Translations under genes and position numbers: made by a program
Shown here: piece by piece, positions 11,986 through 23,629 of the stretch
Layout: each line of letters begins with the position of its first letter
Position numbering within the stretch: position 1 is the first letter of the stretch
DNA from: Oenanthe sinensis
Taxonomy: Eukaryota; Streptophyta; Magnoliopsida; Apiales; Apiaceae
Assembly: GCA_028671895.1 (NCBI GenBank)
Contig: CM053796.1
Location: 33,788,860 to 33,852,859 of the forward strand
Direction of reading: 5' to 3'
Length of the DNA stretch: 64,000 nt
Notes under the pieces: generated by a model
What the model saw: the letters and a program-made list of their open reading frames with translations, nothing else
Database searches by the model: none
What the model was told of the DNA's origin: nothing

Positions 11986-12947
11986 CTCTGTGTTTGTGTG
12001 CATTTTCCCACAGTAATCATTAACTAAGGGAGGGTAAAATTCCTTGCCCATTTCAGTGGGTTAGTCACCATAACCATAGAGGAAATATATGTGCTGTGGA
12101 TTTTGTTTGGCTCCTCAATCCCAACATTCTGCGGAAGCCACTAAAAAGGAGTTTCATGGAAGCTCTTCTTAGAAATTTTTCTGTATGTCAGATATTTCTT
12201 GTAATATTTTCTTAATGGCCATTCATGCATTAGAGTCATTTCGGAGTAAGTTCTTTTATGTTCTTTATCACAGCAACTGCAAAGTAAAGTGACCAAAGGT
12301 ATCTATGCACTGCCTTCCCCTCAAACTGATTTGAGTTATGTAACCTATACTCAGTTTTCTGAAGCTCTTGCCGAGGTATCCTCTGCTCCTCTTAAAATAA
12401 AAAAGTCTTGCTTCAAATAAATGTGACAAATACTTCCGTTTCTCTCATTCTGCAGCTAGAATTGATTGGTCCCCCTTATAATGTCTTTACTGCTGAAGAG
12501 ATAAAGGACTTTTGGGATCAAATAGACTGCAATGGAGATGGGGTGATCAATATGTCACACTTCTCTGTATGTCAGTCCACTTTTATCATGCCATTTTAAT
12601 TTTTGAACGTGATCCTATCATTTATATGTGTAAAAAAACAAGCTGCTTGATGAAGTTTTTTTGTGTGCATATCATTAAAGAACACATTTGATCATTAAAC
12701 ATTTCAGCGACAGCAAGGCGAGTACATTGATCAAGCAGAAACTCAGTCAGAAGAAACGGCTAATACACTCACCACAACGTCTATAGTTGGTTTCAATGTA
12801 GATAAAGCAATGCTCTTTCCTGCAGAAGTTGAACAAGGTACCTGGCCCGAGAATTATTCCCTGTCTGATCACGCATTGTTAACCGTAGAGCTTTCCATGG
12901 TGCCCATTGTACACTCAAGTGTCACTGGTTCAGTAAATCTCATGTAA
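10144..12947 (+). CDS. Endonuclease/exonuclease/phosphatase-fold protein with EF hand (CCR4-like superfamily)
   Basis: Ten exons read by eye: 10144-10242, 10340-10435, 10537-10642, 11257-11474, 11573-11649, 11786-11900, 12057-12182, 12274-12375, 12456-12566, 12708-12947. All introns are GT-AG, all phases agree, and the product is 429 residues. The EEP nuclease fold shows FNILAPIY (about 20-27), the metal-binding Glu of CLQE (about 63-66), NTHL (about 155-158), CGDWNG (about 198-203), VDFVW and the closing SDHALL (about 403-408), so the catalytic set is present. Between the nuclease motifs lies an EF-hand loop, DQIDCNGDGVIN (about 335-346), preceded by a degenerate first EF hand. This architecture is that of the plant 'calcium-binding endonuclease/exonuclease/phosphatase' family, not a true CCR4 deadenylase, which would carry leucine-rich repeats. 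The substrate is unknown. The gene converges on E2F, about 1.4 kb away. Confidence 0.9.
11953..11983. repeat. (CA)n microsatellite in an intron
   Basis: About fifteen CA units in the sixth intron of the EEP gene, flanked by CT-rich sequence (tctctctctctacacac ... cctctctgtg). Likely polymorphic. Confidence 0.95.
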
Positions 12948-13661
12948 TAATATCATATTTAAGTTGATAATGGTTGTAATATCTTTCACAAAGTTAGGTC
13001 TTTTATGCAAGTTTAGTTAAATTACTATTTATATATGTGTATATACAGATGCATATTGATAGTTGAGAAAAGAAAATATATGTCCCCTATCTTGATTATC
13101 TGTGTTACTGTGTATGGTGAGATTGTGATTGTTTCAACACAGTGGAATATTTCATTTACTTAAAAAACTTTTGCTAGCTTGAGAAATTTATTGGAGCCAA
13201 GATTCCAAGAATAATGAATACTCTTCTTGGGAATTTGTAGGCTATAGATTTAGTGTTTTGTGCAACATGTCTATCTATCATGTGTCATAATGTAGTATGT
13301 TGTTTTTAGGATAAATCTTGAGCCAAACCAAAAATCATTAGTCAAGCTCGTGTCTTAAAAGTGCTTCAAGATCAGGAAGATTTGGATAAAGGTGAAGTTT
13401 GGATTGGGGAAATTGATGGAGTTTGGATGGGCAATGGGTGGAGTTTGGATCGGGGAAAATGCGTTGAATGTCTCGAAAAATGTTACAGTATGGCTTATGG
13501 CCTTTATCAGTAACAGCATATACTGTTATCAGGGATTCAGGGGTACATCAAAGTTGAGATAAGAACAAGGCAAGAGGTCTTCTACGTTCTAGTTTTCTAG
13601 AGAGTCATTTAAATTGCAAGTCACCAGTAAAAAAAAACGTAGCCAGATAGACACCAGATAA
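12948..13661. other. 3' flank of the EEP gene, no further gene
   Basis: Intergenic sequence with the presumed 3' untranslated region at its start. At 13370-13460 there is a short run of related phrases (gtttggattggggaaat, gtttggatgggcaatgg, gtttggatcggggaaaa), a small imperfect local duplication. Nothing coding is visible. Confidence 0.4.
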
Positions 13662-13889
13662 TGGCCCTGTTTGGCAACCCATTTTTTCCGGAAATAAGTC
13701 CTTATTTCCGGAAAAAAGTAAGGATGTATATACTTTTTCTGAAAATAAATAACTTATTTTTTATTTTGAAGATAATATTTGATTTTAAAATTCTAAAATA
13801 AATATTTATCTTTAAAAAAAATGAAAATATGTAAAAAATAAAATTAAAATAAGTTACTTATTTTAAGTTTAAGGAACCCCAAACGGCCA
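13662..13889. mobile_element. hAT-type MITE, copy 1 (TGGCCCTGTTTGGCA family)
   Basis: Short inverted ends TGGCCCTGTTTGG and, in reverse, TGGCCGTTTGGGGTT bound an AT-rich core that repeats 'ttatttccggaaaaaagta'. The same element occurs at 54385-54613 with recognisably the same core, which fixes the ends. No clean 8-bp duplication flanks this copy. Confidence 0.65.
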
Positions 13890-14333
13890 CAATATTGGCA
13901 CATACCCGAGTAAAATTGTCTACATAACTTGACCTATCACGAGGCATGATTGACCATCAAATTTATCCAAATGCCCGAAATAGTTGAAGCCAAACTCCAA
14001 CAAAAGTATAATACTTGTAAACCTGAAGGTACCCACCGATGTCATGATTTCTCTTGCTAATTACTAATAATATACAAAGAGCAAAATTTGAACTAAGGTT
14101 TCCACCTTTCGTTTACTCCTGGACCGGCATCATTAAGATTTACACTACTGTACATCAAACCAGATGGCTCCTTCCGTTTCACAGATTACTATTATGACTT
14201 CTTACAGAGACACTCAGATTATTATTGAGAGTTACAATGGCTCATGGTTGAACTAGTGGCAAAAAGTGGCTTTTTGGATGATTATTCGATCATTCTCCTG
14301 TATGCTTAGTTATGTATCAACACATACACCAGG

Positions 14334-17300
14334 TCACCTCCCTGTGGTGGCAGAAGGTACTTCTGCTGCACTGGATGGAGGTTTGCTGACGTTAGCCACT
14401 GTATAGCCATCATTAAGCGGCCCCATCTCGTTCCATTCAATTCCAGCTTTCTTACCAGTTATGGAATTCAGTACAAGTGAGAAACGTAGGACTAGAAATA
14501 TGGCAGGGGAATTAAATCAACAATGGTACAAGGATACACTCTGTCCTCCACATATCTGTAATGCTAATATCACCCTCCGATATAAGCCAGTAATCTGCAT
14601 CAATCTGCACAAGCCAACAAAAACTTGTTATGAATCAAAGTGTTTCGGTTTATGATTCTATATCCTCGAGAAAGACATTCAACTTGTGTTTTTCTGATCT
14701 CAATAAATATTACAAGTACAAATAACCGTACAGTTGCTCGGAAGCCTAAACAGTACCATAGAATGGCAGTATATTAAACTATAAATTGCTAGTCAACACT
14801 TACGTCCACATCTGGAACTATCTTCATAATCCCACTCGCGAAGTCATGAGATGCAGTAGCATCTGAGGATACTGCAATGCCTTCCTTCAACTGCACTTCA
14901 GTCTCAGTTTCCCTGCTTTCCTCAGCTGCCATTGGTGCAGCTTGACATTCCGTGACCGCTGATATTGGAGCAAGGCTTTGGGGTGCCTCAACACTATTAA
15001 ATTCTTCAAGCTTTTCCTCAAATTGACTAGGACATATATTCTTTTTTAGATAATTAGGTGGTGAAGCAGTAAACAGATTACAATAAAGGAAACAAGAAAG
15101 ATGGGGAATATCAAAGTAAAGCTGGCTGGATTAGATGACCTATTAAGTTTACTAAAATGATCGGCACAAAGAAAATTATTTCTCTGTATAAGAAAATCGG
15201 AAAGAAGGTCCGCGGAACTGATTTGCATCAGCAGGTAAATTTACCTGACCAGATAAACATCTATGGGACCCATGGTACTTCTCAAGACAATTCGATATCT
15301 CCTCTGAGGATAGTCAACAGCCTGATAAGAAACAAGAACTTGTCTTAAGAGTATCTTTTACACACATTATGTAGAATTTTATGAAGTTCTAGTTACTAAA
15401 TACTAACCTCGTCTGGGTCAGGTACTTCAAGGGTGGTGCCGTGTGGAGCTTTAATCGCTATCAGTGTTTCATTCTAGGGACACAACGGGCAGTGAATGAC
15501 ATGTTTTTAGTAGAAGTATTAGAAAATGTTTGACATGTTGAAAATACTGAAGTATTGAACAAAATCTGTGTAGTTTTTATAGAAGATGAATCTAACAAAA
15601 TAACTAATACTCCCTCCGTCCCTATTTAGTTGTCTCTTTTGAAAAAATCACACATCTTAAGAAATATTTAGTTATATAATTTGTTTCCATACATTGCACC
15701 TAATTATTGCATTAAATGATGAGATTGGTTGTGAAGTCAACTATTGGAAATACGAGTGTAAGGGTAGTTTTGAAAAAAATTGTTAAAAAATGTATTGAAA
15801 CGAGAGAGGGCAACTATTTAGAGAGAATTTTTTTTTCCAAAAAAAGACAACTAAATGGGTATGGAGGGAGTAAAATATTACTTGGAAATTACTACCTGAA
15901 AGCAGGGCAACGTCTTGATATCTTCTTCAGTGACAAAAAGCCACCTAAAACAGAATGGAGCCAACAAGTGTATAGACCAATTGACTGCATAACTTAATGA
16001 ATAACTGCTATTTTTATATGTGTAATGTCGTAGATGATTTTTTCACAAATACAGGGAATGTTCACCTCTGATTATTTTTATCCTCGCTTAGGTCTCTCAA
16101 TATGTCTTGTGCTTCTCTGCAGTAAGATAACAATTATACAACATAAAAGGCTAGAAGCATCAGCAGAGTGTATTCATTAACCAAGATTATATGGTTCTCT
16201 CACAGTCACATAGACAATTAGACATAACCTTATTTGTTCATCTAAACTGTGCTCCTCCATGGAAAGATGTTCAACATCTGCCTGCAGAGGAGAGGGAGAA
16301 GCAACTTAACTTGTTAAAAACCTTTTAATATTTCAAACCTTGACTTTGCAATAGTAGTCAAAATGTAAGAAAAATATTGCATATAAAAGCCGTGAGTTGA
16401 CATTACTGAGCACATCCAACCTTACCTTTTACTGGATTGAGTTTTAAAATGGGTGCAGGGGTGAAATAGGTTCTTGTAGGAAATGGATAAAACAACTGAA
16501 CAGGTTCACATTATTAAACCTCATGTTCAGTTTTAAGGATGAGAACGAGAGAAAAATAATAAAGGAGAAGATGATAAATGGTAACGAAAAGTTTGCATTA
16601 CTCATATTTCCCTTGACTTGAGAGCCACTCATAATTCATAAGATTCAGGCAAAATTTCTCCCCTTGAATTGTTCAGATTTTAATTTTGGGTCTGTTCTAC
16701 AATTAATGTTTCTCTCATTTCAATTCATAACATGGTTTGAATTGTTATAAAGCCATTATTATATACCCCTAGAACATATAAGAATGAAAGGTCAATCTGA
16801 TATTAAGCGGAAAGTTCAGAACATTCTGAAAAAGATTTTGTTCAATAACATTTTTTAATCTCCTCATTTGCATCTCTTAAGGTTCATAGTGCATATGCTA
16901 CCAGGCTTCTCTCTTCTGCTACATCTCTTTTATTAATGTGCTTGTTGACTGCACAGGAGAGTACCATAGGTCTGAATAACTTGACAGGGTATACATGTCA
17001 AAATAAACAACATTAACTTATAATATAAGTTATTAAGATATATATTATTATGTTGATATGAAAGTATTTGATGTAGATTATTCTTTCTTGATTTTTGTAA
17101 TTTATTAGAACTCTATACTGACACTTTCCAATAGAGTTTGATCAATCACATAATAAAGAAAGGTAATATATACCATGAGAAAAACAATATAAAAAAAATT
17201 ATGGTATTTATTGTTAAGATTGTCATTATGTTCGACAAGAAACTGATAGATAATGTCATTTCTTCTTCATTATGTCCTACATTAGATTTATATATATTGA

Positions 17301-20300
17301 CGCTCTCCTTAACTGAAAATCAGCAGCGTGAAAGTTATAGGACGAACGAATTTTCATTGATGTTCTTTGCAAAACAGTCTATGCTGGGCAATCGGATTAC
17401 AAATTATATCATACCTGTAAGCTACCAACAGTCTCATCAACATCCCTGGGCATTGCAGCATCAAGTCCCCTAGTTAATCAATCGAGTGATTAGCATACTT
17501 GGTGTTAACTTAGATAGGAACAGAACACAAGGCAGTATCAATCACATAAATTTCAAACACTATCCCTACTTCCACTGAATTCTGTTCTTAAGCTTCTTTT
17601 CTATGAGACCAGTTCCTTCCAGCACATTTGTAATGTCATATATGCGCCTCTTCTGCACCTGTAACCAGCACAAACCCTTTAAAACAAGAGCTAAACACAG
17701 TACATGACTAATTAATAAAGAATAATCACCTCTAATGTATCAGCAGCTTTATTTAGATCAAGGATACCGTCTTCTGCATGTTTTATTAGATTTATGAACT
17801 TCTTGGTTAACAGACCTGTGTTATATCACAGATCAGTTTGTTAACATATAATTGCACTAATTACAAAAGGTACAAGATGGGAAATTAATATATCAAATAA
17901 GCTCCACTGTTACAAAAGAACAGAAATACAAAAGAAAATTATAGAAGAGATTGCCTAGAGAGCTATCATAGCGACAGGGACCAGCTGGAGTGAGATTGTT
18001 GGCTGAAGGGGAACCTGCAGATTTAAAACATAGTATGATTTAATGTATCACAATCACACTCAGGCCTTCTGATGGACTGATGCTGTGAGGCGTCATTTTG
18101 GTCACTAGAAAACTTTAAAGATGAAACTCACCAATACTTGAAACAGGAATAGATGCAGTCTTATTAAACTTAGCAATCCTTGGTACTTTCTGTGTCTTCC
18201 CACCTTTTTTAGGCGCAGGTCTTTGAAAAGGACTACTGACAACTTCGTTAAATCCAGGATTTGAGTTCTGCTTGTTAAAATCACCTTCAACATCAGGCCC
18301 TTCATATTTGCGCTTTATTTGCTATTAAAACATTTCACAAAATACAGTCAGCAACAAAAACAAATGTTGTAACTATACTAATCACAAGAAGATAGAGAAG
18401 TAAAAATCATATTTTATTGTAAAACTAAGATCACAGTAACCAAAAGAGGGGTTATTTACAATTTGACCCATAAAGTATCATCAAACGCACAGACGCACAG
18501 ATCAATCCTTCAAATAAATTTTCTTATATCCCAATTCTTTAAGTTTGTCAAATGTTATCCCGGCCCTCACTTACCAAGTATTCGACAAGACATAATTGAT
18601 CTTCTTTGACTTTAGAACATTTATTTTGCATGATATGTTTAGACTGATCAAAGTGAAAAAATTTCGGCAAGGTTGAATACACATTCTACCCCGTTAACAT
18701 GAACCAGAAAGAGAATATTTTCATAGGGACCACCTGTTAAAACATCATCTTAGAGTTATACAAAGAGCATCTCCAAGAGTCTCTTAGTAAACTCTTAAAT
18801 ATAATATAAAATATTAGACTCCTAGTAAGTTAGTATATTTTTAAGAGTGTCAACTCTAACAATGTTCTTTATGTTCACTCTCTATTTATATTTTATTCAT
18901 ATTTGAACATAAAGTAGATGGAAAAGTGAGAAAAGAATTGGAAGAAATGAATATTTTATTAATAAATGTAAGTTAGGAGCCATGTACAAGCTCTTAAGTT
19001 TAAGAGCAACTCCAACAATCACCTAACATTTTCTTCAAAAATAATATCAATAAATAAGCTCCTAACTATTTAGGATATAAAAATATACATTTACTCCAAC
19101 AATCTTCTTCAAACCCCCTCTCTATCTACTTTTTATTATTTGTGCATGAACAGGTAGAAGCAGGCAATAGAGTTGGCCGGACCAGGATGATATCATTTTT
19201 ACAATTATAAAATGAAAAGAGAAGGAAAGGTATGCTCCTCATGTTTGAGGAAAGATTTGAAGCTCTCAAGTGTTTGGAGAAGGTTTAGGAGTCTCTTGGA
19301 GACCATTTTAGCTTCAAATTCCTCAAAAAATGACTTAAGAGGGTGTATAAAGAACTTGTTGGAGTTGCTCTAAGTAAAGAGAAGTAAGTAAAGGCTACTG
19401 ATTTTTTAAAGAGCCTCTACGAGTCTATTGGATATCTAATTTAGAGCAGTGTTGCACAGTTCACAATTTGATTGGGTACGTGGTACGGGTTCGGGTACGT
19501 GAAACGTTAGTTTCCATGAATCGGGTACGATAACCTGCGAATCGGGTACACGGGTCGATTTTAGAATCCCTTTTATATACTTTTTTTCATTGAAAATTAT
19601 ACATAAACATAAAAAAATATCAACAATGTTTTAGCTTAAAAATGCGTTTATACTCAATGTCTAAAAAGTGTTCAAGTAAAGTTCAAGTGAGTTTATTGAG
19701 ATAAATTTGAACTAGTCGATATGAATTAGTTATAATTTTATGGTTGACACAATAGTTATATGTTATCAAAATTATTTTTAAAATTATTAAAAATAACTTT
19801 AATTTTTTATATTTTTTATTGACTTATTTTATTAAAAACACAAATATCGTTTTGAAATTCGGTGATAACTATGACCACCATTATGTAACTCCCAAAATAG
19901 AGCCACTCTTTTAAAAACCTAATTAAAAAGTTGGCCACCGATTTACAAATTTAAAAATACACCCATTATGTTATAAAACTAAAGTAAATACTGTAGATCG
20001 TATTTTTGAAAATTAATAATAATTTGATTCATAATTTGTAAATTTTAAATAGTAATATACTTTAAAAAATTATGTCACAATTTTAAATTTTATAAATTTT
20101 TTGAATAAATTTTGTTTTTTTACAAGAAAAAATTTGGTTTTATATTTGTGATTATCACATTAAATTTTTAAATACAATAAAAAATATAAGATGATAAATA
20201 ATAAAAGTTTTTTTAAAAAAACTAACAAACAATATAATTTGATTTATAATAATACATAACTAGGCATTGTACATTTAAATTATGTCAAAAAAACAAGTTG

Positions 20301-22172
20301 TATTAGAGTATTACACAACTATCAAGGAGTCATTTGACTATTTGACACAGCTGTCATAGTCATAAATAAAAAATAAAATAATAATACTGGCTACAGTAAC
20401 TTCACAATCGAGGCATGCACAGTTCATCTTCTACCTTCATCCTTTCTTCTTCATTTTTTGAGATCTCGCCCTTCTTCATCTTCCTTTTGCGCAGAAATCT
20501 TGTCTTATCTAATCTGCTGCTTTCATCCTTTCTTTTTCATTCTATCTTTCCATTTTACACTATTTTGACATGGTTCGTCGGAGTGCAGACGGGTCGCCGG
20601 AATTAGCGAACTAAACTGAGGGTGAACTATGGCGAATTGGGTCGACTTCGACCGTGTTCCAGTAACGACCGAATTGGTTCGTAGATCCCTAGACCGAACC
20701 CCGAACCGTGCAACTCTGATTTAGAGCATCTCCAATAGTCTCCTAGTTGACTCCTAAATATAATATAAATAATTAAGTTCCTAGTAAATTAGTACATTAT
20801 TAAGAGTGTCGACTCCAACAATGCTCTTAATATCTCCTCTCTATTTTATTTTTTATCCATATTTGGACCCCACTATGATAAAAGGAGAGAGAAATGTAAT
20901 AGATGATTTGAAGGGAATGAATTTTTTATTAATAAAAACTAGTTGAGAGCCATGTGTAGGCTCCTAAATTAGAGAAGACAGAAGAGGCTCCTAAGGTTTT
21001 TAGGAGTCACTAGGAGTCTCTTGGAACTCAATTTTTTGCTATACTCTCTATATTTTGATTTAAGAACTTGTTTAGGAGTCTCTTGGAGATGCTCTCATGG
21101 GTGGCTCTTTATTTTTGGACTTAAGAGTCTATATAAAGAGCCTCTTGGAGATTCTCTTACAAGTTATAAGGTCACTATAAAAGCTCTTAGGTCAAGATTG
21201 TGGACAGTTAACATTTCACAAAAATACTACTGTAATTAAAATTCTCTGCATGATGGATCATATCAACTGTTCCTCCCAAAGAGTTATGAGACATAAAAAT
21301 TGTTACTTTTTTCTTGACAACGATATTTAAAGAAAGCACGAGTCGGTACATAAATAAGTTACATACAATTGGTGCATTATAACTCCAGAAAAAAAAGATT
21401 GTCAAGGAAGGAATAAATTGGCAATTAGTAATAAGACTACAAAATATATTAAGATTTCTACAAAAAACTTTTTAACAAAACTTTTTAAAATTTTTAAAGA
21501 TAAAATAAATTTGGAAGCACTTTATAATAAAATTATAAAAAACAATATATATCAGATAAAATTCCATTGTCTAATTGGGGACCTCACTATAGATTTGGAT
21601 TCTATCGTAAGAACACATCAAGACAAATAAGTCAAATTATATAATAGCAAAGGGTCTTAGATTTAGTTGCAACCTTTAAGGAGCTGTACGAGGTGAAAAT
21701 CTCATGCACGATTCTGTAATAGCGTTTCAAACACTAATGTTATCGTCATAAACTTTAACATCTTCCACAGCATCTTACGTCTTCTAATTAAATAGTTTTC
21801 TGATTAAGTAGTCCCTCTAAGTGAGTACGAACTTCAATTACAAATTGTTTGATCATAATTTCAATATCGCCTATCAATGACTCAAAGATCAAACATTTAT
21901 TTCATCCAGCTAAAACAATTATAATCAGCTATAATTATCGCGAAAACTGTAACTAACCGAACACGATATCATTTAAGCCACAAATTAGAACTTTCGAAAC
22001 ATAAAATTTAGTAAATTGTACAACAATAACAATTAATTTTATTAAAAAAAGACGAAATTGAGGTGAAAAATAAGAAATTACTGACAGGTGAGGGCGTAAC
22101 GGAGGAGCGGTGATAATCTCGGAGCGGCGGGCGGATAGAGAAATGGTCCGGCGGATGATTGGGAGTGGACAT
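14334..22172 (-). CDS. E2F: E2F transcription factor (typical E2FA/B/C type)
   Basis: Fourteen exons, minus strand, listed in transcript order: 22172-22086, 18321-18132, 18014-17955, 17815-17730, 17658-17570, 17469-17415, 16281-16229, 16116-16066, 15944-15896, 15473-15408, 15321-15245, 15026-14804, 14604-14538, 14446-14334. Phases agree throughout; the product is 421 residues, within the plant E2F range. The winged-helix DNA-binding domain (about 105-172) shows CRYDSSLGLLTKKFI and the signature RRIYDITNVLEG. A heptad-like dimerisation segment follows (about 190-235), then the marked box (about 235-295, with PHGTTLEVPDPDE). The C-terminal retinoblastoma-binding motif is DYWLISEGDISITDMW (about 366-381). 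It should bind TTTSGCGC-type sites as a heterodimer with DP and control S-phase genes. The intron after exon 3 starts with GC. Intron 1 (18322-22085) is filled with MITEs. Assignment to E2FA, B or C is not resolved. Confidence 0.93.
15610..15870. mobile_element. Stowaway-type MITE in an E2F intron
   Basis: Begins CTCCCTCCGTCCCTATTTAG and ends with its inverted copy (ctaaatgggtatggagggag); both ends are flanked by TA (15608-15609 and 15871-15872), the target duplication expected of Tc1/mariner-derived Stowaway elements. Length 261 bp. It lies between E2F exons 10 and 9 on the plus-strand map (15473 and 15896) and does not touch the splice sites. Confidence 0.9.
18765..19438. mobile_element. 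GAGCATCTCCAA-family MITE, copy 1, interrupted
   Basis: Starts GAGCATCTCCAAGAGTCTC and shares its interior ('actcttaaatataatataaa', 'cctagtaagttagtatatt') with the copy at 20724-21094. It is broken by a second MITE at 19004-19370. Its right end is degenerate (about 19410-19440) and directly abuts the hAT-like element. Confidence 0.6.
19004..19370. mobile_element. PIF/Harbinger (Tourist)-type MITE nested in copy 1
   Basis: The ends GAGCAACTCCAACAATC and, in reverse, GAGCAACTCCAACAAGTTC are near-perfect inverted repeats. The element is flanked on both sides by TAA (19001-19003 and 19371-19373), the 3-bp target duplication of PIF/Harbinger elements. Length 367 bp; no coding capacity. Confidence 0.85.
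19447..20718. mobile_element. Non-autonomous hAT-like element, 1.27 kb
   Basis: Flanked by a perfect 8-bp duplication ATTTAGAG (19439-19446 and 20719-20726). The ends are inverted: CAGTGTTGCACAGTTC on the left and CAGAGTTGCACGGTTC on the right in reverse. CAG ends with an 8-bp duplication are typical of hAT elements. Both ends are rich in 'cgggtac' and 'ccgaac' subterminal motifs. No transposase frame is present; the only open stretch (20415-20606) is a low-complexity by-product. The element lies in E2F intron 1. Confidence 0.85.
20724..21094. mobile_element. GAGCATCTCCAA-family MITE, copy 2
   Basis: Starts GAGCATCTCCAATAGTCTCC and ends with the inverted copy 'ctcttggagatgctc'. Flanks are TTA and TCA, close to a 3-bp duplication. 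It is homologous along its length to the outer parts of copy 1 at 18765. It sits immediately right of the hAT-like element, so the duplication ATTTAGAG overlaps its first bases. Confidence 0.75.
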
Positions 22173-22326
22173 GATGATGATGAGTTGTGATGGAATGAAT
22201 CAGAGGCGTTGGATTAGTGAGGGTTTAGGGATTTGAGTACAAGGAGATGAATGATTCAGTAAATTGGAGTAGATGAATGAGTAAGATCTGATTGAGAATA
22301 AAATGATGATGATTACGATAAATGAG

Positions 22327-22355
22327 AGGGGGGAGGGGGGGGGGGGGGGGGAGGG
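22327..22355. repeat. Poly-G/poly-C tract upstream of the E2F start
   Basis: Six G, A, seventeen G, A, three G on the plus strand (22328-22355), about 155 bases upstream of the E2F ATG on the opposite strand. In the E2F sense it reads as a long C tract in the presumed 5' leader or core promoter. The G-rich strand could form a quadruplex. Confidence 0.9.
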
Positions 22356-22538
22356 AATTTGGTTCGGATAGAGATGCGGAGGGAATTAGCAAACATCACC
22401 CTTTTGTACGATTTAGACCGGAACCTCCGACGTGATTGAAAAATGGTCTACATTTAATTTCCATAAATTAATCAAATTTTGAGATTCCAAATTATTAATT
22501 ATTAATTTATAAAAATTTAAGTGTACAGGCAGGTGTAT

Positions 22539-22976
22539 CAAGGGGTGCACAACTTTAACCGGATTCGAATAACTCGACTCAACCCAATCCTTTTTTAGGC
22601 TGAACAAATCGAATTTTTCTAAATCGAAAATTAGATGGGTTAATTTTTTATAAGGCCGAATTAGCTGGGTTGAGTTAAAGTTTAATAAATTTTAACCCGA
22701 TATAACCCAACTCAACCCGTTATGATATATACATGTTACAACATATATATTCTTAGTCGTTTTAATTTATAAATAATAATTCTTTAGTCGACTTTTATGT
22801 GTTAGTTTGCTATTTATTAGCCTAATAATTAATTTTTATACATTAGTTTTAACACACAACCGCTACACTAATATTTAATAGTTTAATATAATATTTTCAT
22901 TATAAGAAAATACGTGTGTATTTTGTACCGATTATATATATTTCAAACCGATCAACCCAACCCGTGTGCAGTCTAG
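22539..22976. mobile_element. Putative hAT-type MITE between E2F and XRN
   Basis: The left part (ggggtgcacaactttaaccgg) and the right part (caacccaacccgtgtgcag) are roughly inverted, and both sides are dense in 'aactcaacccg' and its reverse, the subterminal repeat pattern of many plant hAT MITEs. No clear target duplication was found, so the exact ends are uncertain. The rest of 22173-23629 is AT-rich with no gene seen. Confidence 0.4.
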
Positions 22977-23629
22977 GGGGTATGTGAAGAAAATATGTGT
23001 AACTCTGATTAATTTTTATGAAATAAATATTAATTTGTAATTTTCTGTTTTTTTTTATCATATTCACCATAAAAGTGGTGAATATTCAATATTAAAATAA
23101 TTTCAGAATTTTCCCGACAACTTACTCACTAGATAAATTAAGCGGGCCAAAATTTGTACTCCAATTTTATAATCAATTAATAATTGTATTCTCAAAGTAA
23201 ACAGTAAGACTGCCAATTTTTTATATTCAATTTTTTTGTTAGACAAGATCAATGTTTTTTTTCTTGAAAATAGATAAGATAGATATTTCATCATGTACCC
23301 TGCACAAGGTAAACGCATCATACATTAATACACATGCAACTATGCAAGCAGTTCTCTTTTTTTTTTCCTTGTGTTTTTGCTACATTTCGAATTTCTAAAA
23401 CTAATGGCCACATTTGACAAAAAAAAAACTAATGGCCATTGCACCATACATGATACATGCCCAGTCCTCTTAAACATCAGCTGAGGGTATGAAATTTAAA
23501 TCCTTACTTAACAAGAACAAGTCTCTATCACTTTACTTTCAGTTTCCAAAAGATAACTCCAGAATACTGTTTTTGCGACAACATATAATAGTTTCAAAAC
23601 CAGTCAAAAGGTATTACTGCTCAATTTCC

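Noticed and set aside
10144..12947. Calling the EEP gene a CCR4 deadenylase
   Set aside because: No leucine-rich repeats, and the EF hand points to a separate EEP family.
15716..15997. Open frame overlapping the Stowaway MITE and an E2F exon
   Set aside because: It is antisense to E2F and formed by MITE sequence; no protein features.
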